This document shows, in pieces, positions 8,846 through 17,384 of a DNA stretch of 64,000 nucleotides. Position numbers and translations under genes: made by a program. Below the pieces are notes generated by a model. The model did no database searches. It was not told where the DNA came from and saw only the letters and a program-made list of their open reading frames with translations. Each line of letters begins with the position of its first letter. The first letter of the stretch is position 1. This DNA is from Cerasicoccus arenae (lineage in GTDB: Bacteria; Verrucomicrobiota; Verrucomicrobiia; Opitutales; Cerasicoccaceae), in the NCBI RefSeq assembly GCF_014651635.1, contig NZ_BMXG01000020.1:1-64000 (forward strand). The letters are read 5' to 3'.

Positions 8846-10330
8846 ATGAGTGATAGTGACGCCCAAGCCAACCCTAAGAATGATCCGGCCAATCCGGAGC
8901 TGAAATCCAATCGCCGTAATTTCATCAAAACCGGAGCCTTAGGAGCAGGCGCTGCTGCGGCGATGTCTCTTCCCAGTTCACTCAATGCGCAGGTTCCAGA
9001 CAAGCCCGCTAACACTTGGCCCGGGCCGAAAACGGAAAGCAATCCCTACGGCAAACGTCCCGGTGGCGGCATTAGCTTGCCGGACTATTTTAAGCCTTGG
9101 CCAGCGATTAAGAACAACAACTTCTACATGCCGGGGATGGAAATTCTGCCGAAGAACGAGATGCGCATTTCGTTCCTCGGAAGTACCCCTTGGCCGCCAA
9201 CTCGGTTGCAGTCGGGCACTTCGATTCTCGTTGAGCTCGGCAATGGCACGGCCCAGCCGCGTCGCTTCTTTTTCGATATGGGCAACGGCAGTATCCGCAA
9301 CGCAATTGCCATGCAGGTGCCCGCACCGTTGATCAACGATGTTTTCCTGACCCACCTACACGCTGACCACTTCGCGGACTTGCCCTACATGTATCCGTTC
9401 CGCGCATTCGCTGGTGGGTTTGAACCGCTGCGCGTCTACGGACCATCGGGTCGTACGCCCGAGCTTGGCACCAAGCACATGATCAAGCACATGCGTGAAA
9501 TGAACCGCTGGCATGAAGAGAACTTTCATGCTTGCCCGGTTGGTGACGGCTTTGAAATCGAAGTCACGGAATTCGACTGGAAGCAGCGTAATGGCATCGT
9601 CTACGACAAGGACGGCGTCAAAGTCCGCTCTTGGCCGCGTTCCCACGTGAAGGACGGTGCGGTGGCTTATCGCCTTGATTGGGAAGACGCGGATCTATCC
9701 TTTGTCTTCACCGGTGACGGCCGCCCCGACGAGCTTTCCGCCAAATATGGCAAGGGAGCTGACGTCTTTGTTTCTGAAGGCACCATCGATGCACCGACGC
9801 TATCCGCGATGAAGCTGGGCGCGCCGTCTGAACTCTGGGAATACACAATCGATATTTTCCACACCATGTATTATGCGGCGGGCTACCTCTTTAAGCAGAC
9901 TCAACCGCGGATGGCCGCCATTTGCCACTATGAGTGGACGGGTGACGCGCTGGCGGCGGAATCGGTCGCTGAAGTCCGCGCTAACTGGGATGGCTTATTC
10001 ATGTTTGGCGGGCCGGATGTTCAGGTGATCAACGTGAGCAAGGATGCGATCTGGGCGCGTGAAGCAGCGCTATCCGACGGAGCGGCACCAGCGGCAATGG
10101 ACCCTCGCTGGTTGCTTAAGCCTGGCGAACCGTTGCCCGAAACAATGTCTTTGCCGACGCCCACCATGCCGCGTGAAATGCAGCAAGAGCAGTTCGTTCG
10201 CGACTTGGAAATCGACCCGAAGCTTTATTATCCAGAAGACGTTTACCGCAAGCCGGTGCAGAAGTGGCCAGGCGTTACGTTGAACCCACGCGAGATGCTC
10301 GCCGCTCGTGGCATCAAGGTCGATTCTTAA
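8846..10330 (+). CDS. Tat-exported metallo-beta-lactamase-fold hydrolase
   Basis: 494 residues. The N-terminus carries a twin-arginine signal: NRRNFIK at 22-28 followed by an Ala/Gly-rich hydrophobic stretch (29-41), then probable cleavage after SLNA-Q. The mature part has the metal-binding HLHADH motif at 170-175 and a downstream FTGDGRPDE loop, both typical of MBL-fold two-metal hydrolases. Overall layout (WPGPKT, SLPDYFKPW, GSTPWPPTR segments) recalls proteins annotated as GntH-like in guanitoxin clusters, but none of the rest of such a cluster is here, so the substrate is unknown. The CobW-type GTPase gene starts three bases after its stop, suggesting metal delivery to this enzyme (inference). 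Confidence 0.85.
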   Translation: MSDSDAQANPKNDPANPELKSNRRNFIKTGALGAGAAAAMSLPSSLNAQVPDKPANTWPGPKTESNPYGKRPGGGISLPDYFKPWPAIKNNNFYMPGMEILPKNEMRISFLGSTPWPPTRLQSGTSILVELGNGTAQPRRFFFDMGNGSIRNAIAMQVPAPLINDVFLTHLHADHFADLPYMYPFRAFAGGFEPLRVYGPSGRTPELGTKHMIKHMREMNRWHEENFHACPVGDGFEIEVTEFDWKQRNGIVYDKDGVKVRSWPRSHVKDGAVAYRLDWEDADLSFVFTGDGRPDELSAKYGKGADVFVSEGTIDAPTLSAMKLGAPSELWEYTIDIFHTMYYAAGYLFKQTQPRMAAICHYEWTGDALAAESVAEVRANWDGLFMFGGPDVQVINVSKDAIWAREAALSDGAAPAAMDPRWLLKPGEPLPETMSLPTPTMPREMQQEQFVRDLEIDPKLYYPEDVYRKPVQKWPGVTLNPREMLAARGIKVDS

Positions 10331-10333
10331 GCC

Positions 10334-11386
10334 ATGGACACTAGCCAACGACCGATCCTCGCACCCGCTGCGAGGACGGAGCCAATATTTGTACCTGGAC
10401 GCGATCCGGTGCCGGTCACGCTGCTGACCGGTTTTCTCGGCTCCGGCAAGACGACATTGCTCAACCGCATTCTCAACGGAGATCATGGCCTGCGTGTCGG
10501 CGTGTTGATCAATGATTTTGGCGCGATCAACATCGACGCTGAACTCGTGGACTCGATTGAAGAGAATACCATAAACCTGACCAACGGCTGTGTGTGCTGC
10601 GAAATTCGCGATGACCTAGTACGCTCGCTGGAGGAGTTGTTGTTACGCGAAAAGGCAGTGGATTACGTTATCCTCGAAGCCAGCGGCGTTTCAGACCCGT
10701 CGGGTATCGTAATGACTTTTCTCGATCAAAAATACGAAAAGCTCCTGCGACTCGATAGCATCACCTGCGTCGTCGACGCAGAGGCGATTTTTACGCATGG
10801 CGATGATCAGGAGCTCAACACATTGAAGATGCGCCAGATCAGCTTTGCGGATATGGTCATCCTTAACAAAGTCGATCTCGTTGGCCCAACGCATCTGGAA
10901 GTCATTCACGAGTGGATCGGACATCACTTAAAACGCATCCGCATTATTGAAGCCACTCGCTGTGACGCGCCGCTGGAAATCCTGCTCGCGGTCGGGCGTT
11001 TCGATCCAGTTCGTGCGATCGCAGCTCATCAGAAACCTTCAGAGGCACACGATCATCCTCATGAGGATGATGCTCATGGCCACGGCGAGGCACATTCCCA
11101 ATTTCAGACTTGGAGCTATGAAACCGACCGTGCATTTGCTCAAGACGCGCTTGGTGAGATGGTTCGCCGAAAGTTGCCCGCAGAGATTTATCGCTGCAAG
11201 GGCATCGTCCATGTCGCCGACTCTCCGGGGGAACGCTTTAGCTTGCAGGCCGTAGGCAGGCGGACGGAGCTGACATCGCTCGGGCCGTGGGGTGAACAGG
11301 TGCCATGCTCGCGAATTGTCGCGATTGGTTCATCCATTGATGCCGCAGCACTAACGGCTTTGTTCGACAGCTGCTTGGCCGGGTGA
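10334..11386 (+). CDS. CobW/COG0523-family metal-chaperone GTPase
   Basis: 350 residues. G1/P-loop GFLGSGKTT at 33-41, the family hallmark CxCC (Cys86, Cys88, Cys89) after NLTNG, and NKVDL for guanine specificity near residue 178. A His/Asp-rich stretch (about 236-251, HDHPHEDDAHGHGEAH) is a metal-binding linker before the CobW C-terminal domain. G3E GTPases of this kind bind Zn, Co, Fe or Mn and hand it to client enzymes. The ATG lies three bases after the stop of the Tat-exported MBL hydrolase, so the hydrolase is the obvious client candidate; Tat exports folded, metal-loaded proteins, which fits. Its 3' end overlaps the convergent Cys-rich gene by 36 bases. Confidence 0.9.
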   Translation: MDTSQRPILAPAARTEPIFVPGRDPVPVTLLTGFLGSGKTTLLNRILNGDHGLRVGVLINDFGAINIDAELVDSIEENTINLTNGCVCCEIRDDLVRSLEELLLREKAVDYVILEASGVSDPSGIVMTFLDQKYEKLLRLDSITCVVDAEAIFTHGDDQELNTLKMRQISFADMVILNKVDLVGPTHLEVIHEWIGHHLKRIRIIEATRCDAPLEILLAVGRFDPVRAIAAHQKPSEAHDHPHEDDAHGHGEAHSQFQTWSYETDRAFAQDALGEMVRRKLPAEIYRCKGIVHVADSPGERFSLQAVGRRTELTSLGPWGEQVPCSRIVAIGSSIDAAALTALFDSCLAG

Positions 11387-11851
11387 ATTCGCCAGGCGGT
11401 CCCGTAGCGCCTGTAGGGCATCGGCGATCCGTTGGAGGCGGGGCTGGGTGATCACGCTCAAGTCGTCGATGATCAGCATGTGTTGGCCTTGGTGAGCATT
11501 AGCGTAAATCGCGCGCAGTTCCCGGGCAATGGAAGCGTGGCTCTGGCTGAGCTCTGCAGTGGAAAACTTGTTGCAGAAATATTCGTAGCAGACCAGCGGG
11601 CGACCATGGTCAAGCTGACAGCCTTGGCCGGGGGTAAACCAGCCAGTCGCGTCATCATATTCGTCGGCACGTTGCCCAAGAATGAAGCGCAGGAATGCGC
11701 TGTCCACGCTCTCGCGGCAAAATGACTCCTTGCAGCAAACTGATGTGCAGACCGCACAGTGCGGCTGGGCGTTCACTTGCCCAATGTGCTGGAGCTGCCG
11801 CTCGATCTCGATGTGTAGGGCCCGAATTTTCTCCAGCAGAGCGTCGTTCAT
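11351..11851 (-). CDS. Cys-rich putative metal-chelating protein (YkgJ-like)
   Basis: 166 residues from the ATG at 11851; a GTG five codons upstream (11866) is an alternative start, and neither has a clear ribosome binding site. A cluster C-x2-C-x3-CC-x4-C lies in the N-terminal quarter (PHCAVCTSVCCKESFC), with three more Cys further on (GQGC, LVCYEYFC). This resembles the CxxCxxxxCC family of zinc/iron-chelating proteins of unknown role. The gene converges on the CobW-type GTPase and overlaps it by 36 bases. Metal binding is inferred from the Cys pattern only. Confidence 0.6.
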   Translation of the reverse strand: MNDALLEKIRALHIEIERQLQHIGQVNAQPHCAVCTSVCCKESFCRESVDSAFLRFILGQRADEYDDATGWFTPGQGCQLDHGRPLVCYEYFCNKFSTAELSQSHASIARELRAIYANAHQGQHMLIIDDLSVITQPRLQRIADALQALRDRLANSPGQAAVEQSR

Positions 11852-11947
11852 AAGATACGCTGGCACGCAAGATTGGGCAATGCACGTTCTTTCTTAGTGA
11901 TCCATTTAACGGGCTAGCCGCCCTTGGCTAAACCTTGTGGAATCGAT

Positions 11948-12655
11948 CTATGTCCGAAAGCGCACGATGCGGTATGTTTTACCGTCATCATCAGGCATGA
12001 GCAAGAAGACGTAGTAATTCCCCTTGCGAATGGTTTGAGAGCCGGAATAGACCAACGACCATTCATTATCAACCTGAATTGCGCATTTGATTTCAAATTG
12101 CAGATCGGACTTCACTGAACTCAGTGAAATGGTCTTGGACTGAAGCGGGTCTAGGTTAAATTGCTTTTCTCCAGCTTGGCAAACAATGGGCATGCTGCTC
12201 AAATTGAATATTAGAGCATTGTTTTTTTGTTCTTGGGCCTTGCTGAGGTCAATGGGGATCAATGAAAAGCGTGTTCCCTGATCGATCATGGAAATCATCA
12301 TTCGCCTGATCCCAGGTAGGAGCTGATACTTACCTACAGGCGAGTAAATTGGCTGCCCGACATTGTCAGTCCCCGTTTTGCGGTAAAGTTTGAATTCGAG
12401 TGGCCCGACATAGCTGAATTCGGGTGTGCGTTGACCAGACTTGATCGTAACACCCTTCATCTGTCCGTTGGTCGAATAATAGAGGGTTTCAGAGGCACGC
12501 TCTCCTTCCTGCGCGACGGCTTGAGCTCCGCGAGCCCGGCCGCCAACGTAATAAAGACTCAACTGGCAGTCGACCATTGGCTGAGGCTCTTGAGCCCAAG
12601 TCATGCAGCTGCTGGCCAGAGTTATGGCGATAATAAGGATTCGATAAAGATGCAT
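11948..12655 (-). CDS. hypothetical secreted protein
   Basis: 235 residues, not recognised. The first 22 residues (MHLYRILIIAITLASSCMTWAQ) are a good Sec signal peptide with probable cleavage after WA; the Cys at 17 is not in a good lipobox. The rest is beta-rich with no transmembrane segment. It starts 21 bases after the stop of the giant pilin-motif gene on the same strand, so the two are probably one operon and this may be an accessory periplasmic protein of that system (inference). Confidence 0.65.
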   Translation of the reverse strand: MHLYRILIIAITLASSCMTWAQEPQPMVDCQLSLYYVGGRARGAQAVAQEGERASETLYYSTNGQMKGVTIKSGQRTPEFSYVGPLEFKLYRKTGTDNVGQPIYSPVGKYQLLPGIRRMMISMIDQGTRFSLIPIDLSKAQEQKNNALIFNLSSMPIVCQAGEKQFNLDPLQSKTISLSSVKSDLQFEIKCAIQVDNEWSLVYSGSQTIRKGNYYVFLLMPDDDGKTYRIVRFRT

Positions 12656-12676
12656 CGGTATCTCCGGTAGCTTTAC

Positions 12677-15600
12677 TTAAGGGGCGTCGGGTGAATCCAA
12701 CCAGCGGAAGCTGGTAACAACGAACCGGCGACCGCGGCCATTCGTGGGATCACCAAGTGCAATCGTTTCGCTTGCATCAAGCTTTTCAGGTGTGCGCTGG
12801 ATGACTGCTTCGCACCAGGTCTCCCCAGTTTGCACGCCCATAGGATTGACCGATTCTGCCCAGACACGGATTCGAAAGGTATCGGATCGCACCGTTAGAA
12901 CACTACCTAGTTGTGCGAGCAAATCGCCTTGAGTCAGATAACCCGGCGTATTGGCCGCTAAAGAGCCCTCCATCGCATCACGATTGAATTCGCGGAAGTA
13001 GCGGGTCGAAATGATGTTATCTCGATACAGGTTCTCCGGGTTTTCTACGCTGTAATCGTAGAGGTTGTCTGCGTCGAAAAATGTGTCATTGATTCCAGAT
13101 TTATCAATGGCTGCTTGAAGAGCGCCTTTCTGCTGCCATTCAGTTGGGTTATCAATCGTCCTGTTCTGGTAGCTGGTTGGCACGGGAGACCGATTAACGA
13201 ATTGAGCCAGAGACATAAATGGGCCCCGGGTTTTAACTTCTTCTACAATGGCTGTGGCCAAAAGATCGATTTCATCCGCGTCGAGTGTGCGAAAGCCTGT
13301 ATAGGCTTCGTCATCTTCTGGCAGAGTATCTGATGCGGCGTTAATTTCACCAGTAAGAGGATAGGGGTGGCGCAGCCAGGGTGATTTGTCCACGAAAGTA
13401 TTACTCGTGTCGCCAGCCGTTTCTACATCCGACCCGAAATAGGTACCAAGTAATGCCTTCCAAGCATCAACTGAAGTTGAATTTACGTTGAACGCGCCAT
13501 GGACGAACAGTTCGCCCGCAACTTCGTCCGCAGAGTCGAGTTTAGCATCATCATAATTGCGTTTCGCGAAAATACGGGGATTTTCAGAGATGAAGTCCAA
13601 ATTGCGGAAATTGGAATCAGCGACCGCTGAGAAAAAATAATCATCCCACAGCGCTGTGTTTAGATTCCAGGGCATGTCATAGTAGACTGGTGAGCCGGAT
13701 GCTGGAGAGTTAAAGTCAGGCCAATTACTGCGGAAAATGGTATTAGGTTCGAGGTAAGGGCTGGCACTGCTGCTTCCGATGGCGTAGGCTGGCGATACAT
13801 TTCCCCACTTCCAGTAATCTAGTGCCTGATTGTAGTCCCGAGCCAGACCTAATCGGGCGTGACGCAGATCAGCAATCGAGCGGAACTCGCGTGTAGAACG
13901 TGGTAGATGGAACAGTGGCGCGCGCAGATTGCCGGTTGAATCATCAATGAAGCCAACAAAGGCGTTATCACCAGAGTTGGGTATTTCGGCGTCGTTTGGA
14001 TCGGCGCTCAATTCACTCGCGAAGAAGAACTCAGATATCCAGGAAGGGTTGTCACCCGTGCCACCATTACTGCTAGAACCTGCCTCATATTCCAGGGGGG
14101 AACGTCCAGAGTAGGCAGCAGTGGGATCGTAGTCTTCGAGCCATTGGGTCCGGAAATAATTAACGGACGAGGGCGTGCTGGATTCAAATTTCTGAAGGCG
14201 GCTCTGCGCGAATTTTAGCCCGGCGCGATAAGCGAAGTTTGCAGATATGTCTTCAATCGGCGGCGCGCTTGGTAGGCTAGGGGGGCCATAAATTTGCAAC
14301 TGATCTCCACTGGCGTAAAGCTTGCCCCAATCAGATTCCTTATTGAAACCTGACATATTGAGCCGTTCAATGTGTTGTAATGGCTGTGTTGCGAGTTCGT
14401 TTGTATTGCGCGCGAGACGCACGATGCCGGATACACGCTGTTGGGATATTGTTTGAAGGGCACCCAAGTTATATTTTGAAGGGTCGATCGTCATTTCCGA
14501 ATTTGGGACTTTGAACGCGTATGCAAAACCACTGCGATAGCCAGGTGAGAGTTCCAATGGAGTTGCCGCGCTGGTGATGACTTCTGCTGGAAGCGCCGGG
14601 GTGAATACAATGGCTTCACCGGGTTCCATATCTGAGCTCAGGTTCAAGCGGAAGGGGATGCGGCCATAGCTTGGCGTTTCTAAACCAACATATTGAAAGA
14701 GGTTCCCATCTTCGGTTGTGTCCCCTGAGTTGGGGAATTTGATGATCGGGTCGACAGTGTTGCCATGCTCATCTGGCAGGGGGTGCCATTCCACGCGGTG
14801 AAGCCATTTTAATTCAGGGGCAGAGCTATTGGATAGCTGGGAATCGACGACGAATGAGCCGTTCTCAATTGCCGCATCATACGGATTCCATAAGACGAAC
14901 GCTGGCTGTAGGAAATACCAAATGGCATATTGATTCGGGGTGACGGGGTCCTTTAGGACGAGAACATTGACGTGTAATTGAACCAGCGTTAACACCGGTG
15001 TAATGGCGGGTGTCGTTGAAGAATAAGGAACCGGTTGATAGACGGCATTGGCGTCAAGATTGCCATTTGAAGGCGTAAGATTCATCCAAGCATGGAGCTG
15101 CTCCCAAGCTGGGCCACCCTGATCACCAGAGAGACCAGTCGCCGCTGGGAAAATTTGTTGGCCGGCAAGACTTGGATCGATCCCGTCAGGGCTCATCGCA
15201 TTGGTCAGGTCGAACTTAAGTCCGCCCCAAAGGCCGGTGTCGGTATCATATGTTGTCTTTGAAAGAACCCCCATGCTATCGAAAGTGACGTCATGAAAAC
15301 TCTGGGCAGCGAGGGAATCATCGCTGGCGGAAAAGGTATCCAACGTGGAAAGGCTGGTGGACTTCTGAATGTGCTCCCATGCCGGCGTTCCATATGTGAG
15401 GTGACTCATGCCCTCTAGCAACTCGATTCCGACTGTTTCAGGAGACGAAAGGGCTTGGTTGGCAAGTACCACGAGTGCTTGGGGGAGAGGGCGTTCGGAT
15501 TGTGTATTAATATTCGCTTTAATGCCCTCATCGAGCACCGCCCATGCGTAACGGCCAGTGATGTTGCCATCCGGTCCAGTAATTGACTGTTTACGCGCAA

Positions 15601-16108
15601 AAATGTCATTTAGTGGATCTGATGGGTCGGAGTAAAGTAGGGCAATTGTATCGTCTGATGGGGGGGGGGGCAGTTGATCGCTGGTTTGATTTAAATAATT
15701 ATTGGGGTAGTCCGTTGCTGTTAATGGGTCAAAATCAGCCTGCTCATTCCCGCTGATTAGATGGCGTGGAAGATTGGTCGGTGCGGAGCTATTCCAAACG
15801 GTCGTCAGCCAAGGGTTACCAGGGCCTTCAAGGTCGATGGTTGTCGGATCTAAATCAAATATTTCATTGCGGGCCGTGATGCGCGCATCCGGCCCAATGT
15901 ATTGCTGGACTTCACTTCGGGCTTCCAGTAGGCCAAAAAGCGCGTTCTCACGCGTTGTTTCCAACTGCTTATTCTGAGTTGCGGATGACAACTCAACTGA
16001 AGTTAGTGAGGTCAGAGTGGTCATCAAAAGGACGATAAACGCCATGAAGACGAGTGCTATTACTAACGCGAAACCACGCTTTTTGGGGGTTGGTCTAATT
16101 TTTTTCAT
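12677..16108 (-). CDS. giant type IV pilin-motif protein (Verru_Chthon cassette protein A-like)
   Basis: 1143 residues from the ATG at 16108; a TTG 11 codons upstream (16141) is a weaker alternative. The N-terminus, MKKIRPTPKKRGFALVIALV, is a type III (prepilin) signal: basic leader, Gly, then a Phe-led hydrophobic helix with SVELSS further on. The remaining 1100 residues are a PilX/GspK-like extracellular region rich in Asn, Ser, Asp and Pro. Very long pilin-motif proteins of this sort belong to the 'Verru_Chthon cassette' families of Verrucomicrobia; I assign it there from general resemblance, without a search. No pilus ATPase, platform or prepilin peptidase gene is nearby. An 11-C run in the coding strand (15660-15670) encodes a Pro tetrad and is prone to slippage. 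Confidence 0.65.
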   Translation of the reverse strand: MKKIRPTPKKRGFALVIALVFMAFIVLLMTTLTSLTSVELSSATQNKQLETTRENALFGLLEARSEVQQYIGPDARITARNEIFDLDPTTIDLEGPGNPWLTTVWNSSAPTNLPRHLISGNEQADFDPLTATDYPNNYLNQTSDQLPPPPSDDTIALLYSDPSDPLNDIFARKQSITGPDGNITGRYAWAVLDEGIKANINTQSERPLPQALVVLANQALSSPETVGIELLEGMSHLTYGTPAWEHIQKSTSLSTLDTFSASDDSLAAQSFHDVTFDSMGVLSKTTYDTDTGLWGGLKFDLTNAMSPDGIDPSLAGQQIFPAATGLSGDQGGPAWEQLHAWMNLTPSNGNLDANAVYQPVPYSSTTPAITPVLTLVQLHVNVLVLKDPVTPNQYAIWYFLQPAFVLWNPYDAAIENGSFVVDSQLSNSSAPELKWLHRVEWHPLPDEHGNTVDPIIKFPNSGDTTEDGNLFQYVGLETPSYGRIPFRLNLSSDMEPGEAIVFTPALPAEVITSAATPLELSPGYRSGFAYAFKVPNSEMTIDPSKYNLGALQTISQQRVSGIVRLARNTNELATQPLQHIERLNMSGFNKESDWGKLYASGDQLQIYGPPSLPSAPPIEDISANFAYRAGLKFAQSRLQKFESSTPSSVNYFRTQWLEDYDPTAAYSGRSPLEYEAGSSSNGGTGDNPSWISEFFFASELSADPNDAEIPNSGDNAFVGFIDDSTGNLRAPLFHLPRSTREFRSIADLRHARLGLARDYNQALDYWKWGNVSPAYAIGSSSASPYLEPNTIFRSNWPDFNSPASGSPVYYDMPWNLNTALWDDYFFSAVADSNFRNLDFISENPRIFAKRNYDDAKLDSADEVAGELFVHGAFNVNSTSVDAWKALLGTYFGSDVETAGDTSNTFVDKSPWLRHPYPLTGEINAASDTLPEDDEAYTGFRTLDADEIDLLATAIVEEVKTRGPFMSLAQFVNRSPVPTSYQNRTIDNPTEWQQKGALQAAIDKSGINDTFFDADNLYDYSVENPENLYRDNIISTRYFREFNRDAMEGSLAANTPGYLTQGDLLAQLGSVLTVRSDTFRIRVWAESVNPMGVQTGETWCEAVIQRTPEKLDASETIALGDPTNGRGRRFVVTSFRWLDSPDAP
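15660..15670 (+). repeat. run of 11 G inside the giant pilin-motif gene
   Basis: Eleven consecutive G on the + strand, read as CCC CCC CCC CC(A) in the gene on the minus strand, giving four Pro. The frame is intact in this sequence; a change of one base would truncate or shift about 85% of the protein. Confidence 0.95.
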
Positions 16109-16272
16109 TGGACTAGAGGGGGGGAGATAGACGCTACTCAACTAAATTCAATAATTCAAATATAATAATAATTAAATGGCAGTTCTGCTATCGCCGGATT
16201 CATTTTCACCGATCAAAGCGAAGCGAATCCTCGATTACGGCGACGAAGATGCTCTATTAGGCAGGGGCTCGT

Positions 16273-16300
16273 AAATCAGCTCATTGCAATGGGCTGATTT
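16273..16300. terminator. 28-bp near-perfect palindrome between the giant pilin gene and the LacI-type regulator
   Basis: AAATCAGC-t-CATTG/CAATG-g-GCTGATTT. All pairs match except a central T-G position, which can wobble in RNA. It lies 39 bases beyond the stop of the LacI-family gene and 165 bases upstream of the pilin-motif gene, both on the minus strand. It may be a terminator, although no U tract follows, or an operator, because LacI-type proteins bind palindromes of this size. Confidence 0.5.
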
Positions 16301-16338
16301 AAAGCACCCTGCCAGTATGCAGAGCTATACGCCGGTTA

Positions 16339-17370
16339 CTACCGACTGGATTCGCGTTCGATCACCGTGGGGGTGATCAATTGGCTTTCGGGTTTTTTTC
16401 CGTCGATGTATTGGACTAAGCTGTTAACCAGTCTACCGCCCACTTCTTGTAACTCAGCGGTTACCGAACTGAGTTGAATCGTGGAGGCGGTGCAGGTCGG
16501 AGAGTCGTCCGTGCCAATGACGCGGACCTGATTGGGGACGCTGATGTTGCGTTCACGCAGTACATTAATTGCGCCAATGGCTTGCTGATCGGATTGTGCG
16601 ACGATGCCATCAAATTGTAGTCCATTGTCGAGTGCCTTGGTGATCACGGTGCGACCAGCCAAGAAGCGGTAGTCGATACCTGAGCCCATTCCTTCGAGGA
16701 GAAGGGATGGATCTACTGGTAAATTCGCTTCCTTCATGGCGTCCAGATATCCCTGCTGTCGGAGATCATCATCTCTTCGAATACAGAAGAAGGCCGGGCG
16801 CTTACAGCCTTTTTCAATCAAGTGAGCGGTTGCCAGCTTTCCCTGAAGGTAGGCATTGTAAACAATGTTTGCAATGCCTGAGGCTGGGTCGTGGTGGAAA
16901 CTGGTAATGACGGGCAAGCCTTCCTTGTGAAGGTTCTCGATTAGGGAACGAGTCTCGCTCTGGGCTGAGCCAGCAACGATCAAACCATCCACCGAGCGGT
17001 ATATCTCCTGATTGCAGAATTCCATGAATTGCTTGGAATCCTCATAGAATTGCAGCCACAGGCGAAGGCCATGTTGGTTCAAAGACTTGGACATGCCGAT
17101 GAGCAACTTGTTGAACAGCTCACTGCCGGGCACGCCGATTGGGTGTACAATCAGGCCGATTGCTCCGAAACGACCACGCTTGAGTGCGGAGGACAGTGGG
17201 TTGGGCCGGAAATCCAGTTCCTTGGCGCGTTTGAGGATCTTTTCCTGCAGATCTGGGCGTACTTTGGTGGTGCCCAAATTTCCGCTAATCACTTTGGAAA
17301 CAAGTGAATTAGAAACGCCAAGTTCAATGGCAATGTCTTTGATTTTTACGGTTTTTCTAGGTTTGTTCAT
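16339..17370 (-). CDS. LacI-family transcriptional regulator
   Basis: 343 residues. An N-terminal helix-turn-helix (about 8-62) reads VKIKDIAIELGVSNSLVSKV and continues through the hinge helix near PNPLSSALKRG. A periplasmic-binding-protein-like effector domain (about 68-340) follows, with the typical GLIV, DGLIVAGS, GIVAQSDQQAIGA and RVIGTDDSP segments. Such regulators normally bind a sugar and repress catabolic genes; no sugar operon lies next to it, so the target is unknown. The ATG is preceded in the mRNA by a run of 12 C and the bases TG, with no Shine-Dalgarno sequence. Run-length change there could alter expression. Confidence 0.92.
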   Translation of the reverse strand: MNKPRKTVKIKDIAIELGVSNSLVSKVISGNLGTTKVRPDLQEKILKRAKELDFRPNPLSSALKRGRFGAIGLIVHPIGVPGSELFNKLLIGMSKSLNQHGLRLWLQFYEDSKQFMEFCNQEIYRSVDGLIVAGSAQSETRSLIENLHKEGLPVITSFHHDPASGIANIVYNAYLQGKLATAHLIEKGCKRPAFFCIRRDDDLRQQGYLDAMKEANLPVDPSLLLEGMGSGIDYRFLAGRTVITKALDNGLQFDGIVAQSDQQAIGAINVLRERNISVPNQVRVIGTDDSPTCTASTIQLSSVTAELQEVGGRLVNSLVQYIDGKKPESQLITPTVIERESSR

Positions 17371-17372
17371 CA

Positions 17373-17384
17373 GGGGGGGGGGGG
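17373..17384 (+). repeat. run of 12 G just upstream of the LacI-type start codon
   Basis: The longest homopolymer in the window. In the mRNA of the minus-strand regulator it is C12, separated from the ATG by two bases, where a ribosome binding site would normally be. Long G/C runs in this position are classic sites of slipped-strand variation. Confidence 0.95.

Noticed and set aside
8846..10330. Naming the MBL hydrolase GntH
   Set aside because: The resemblance is from memory and no other guanitoxin genes are present; family name alone would overstate it.
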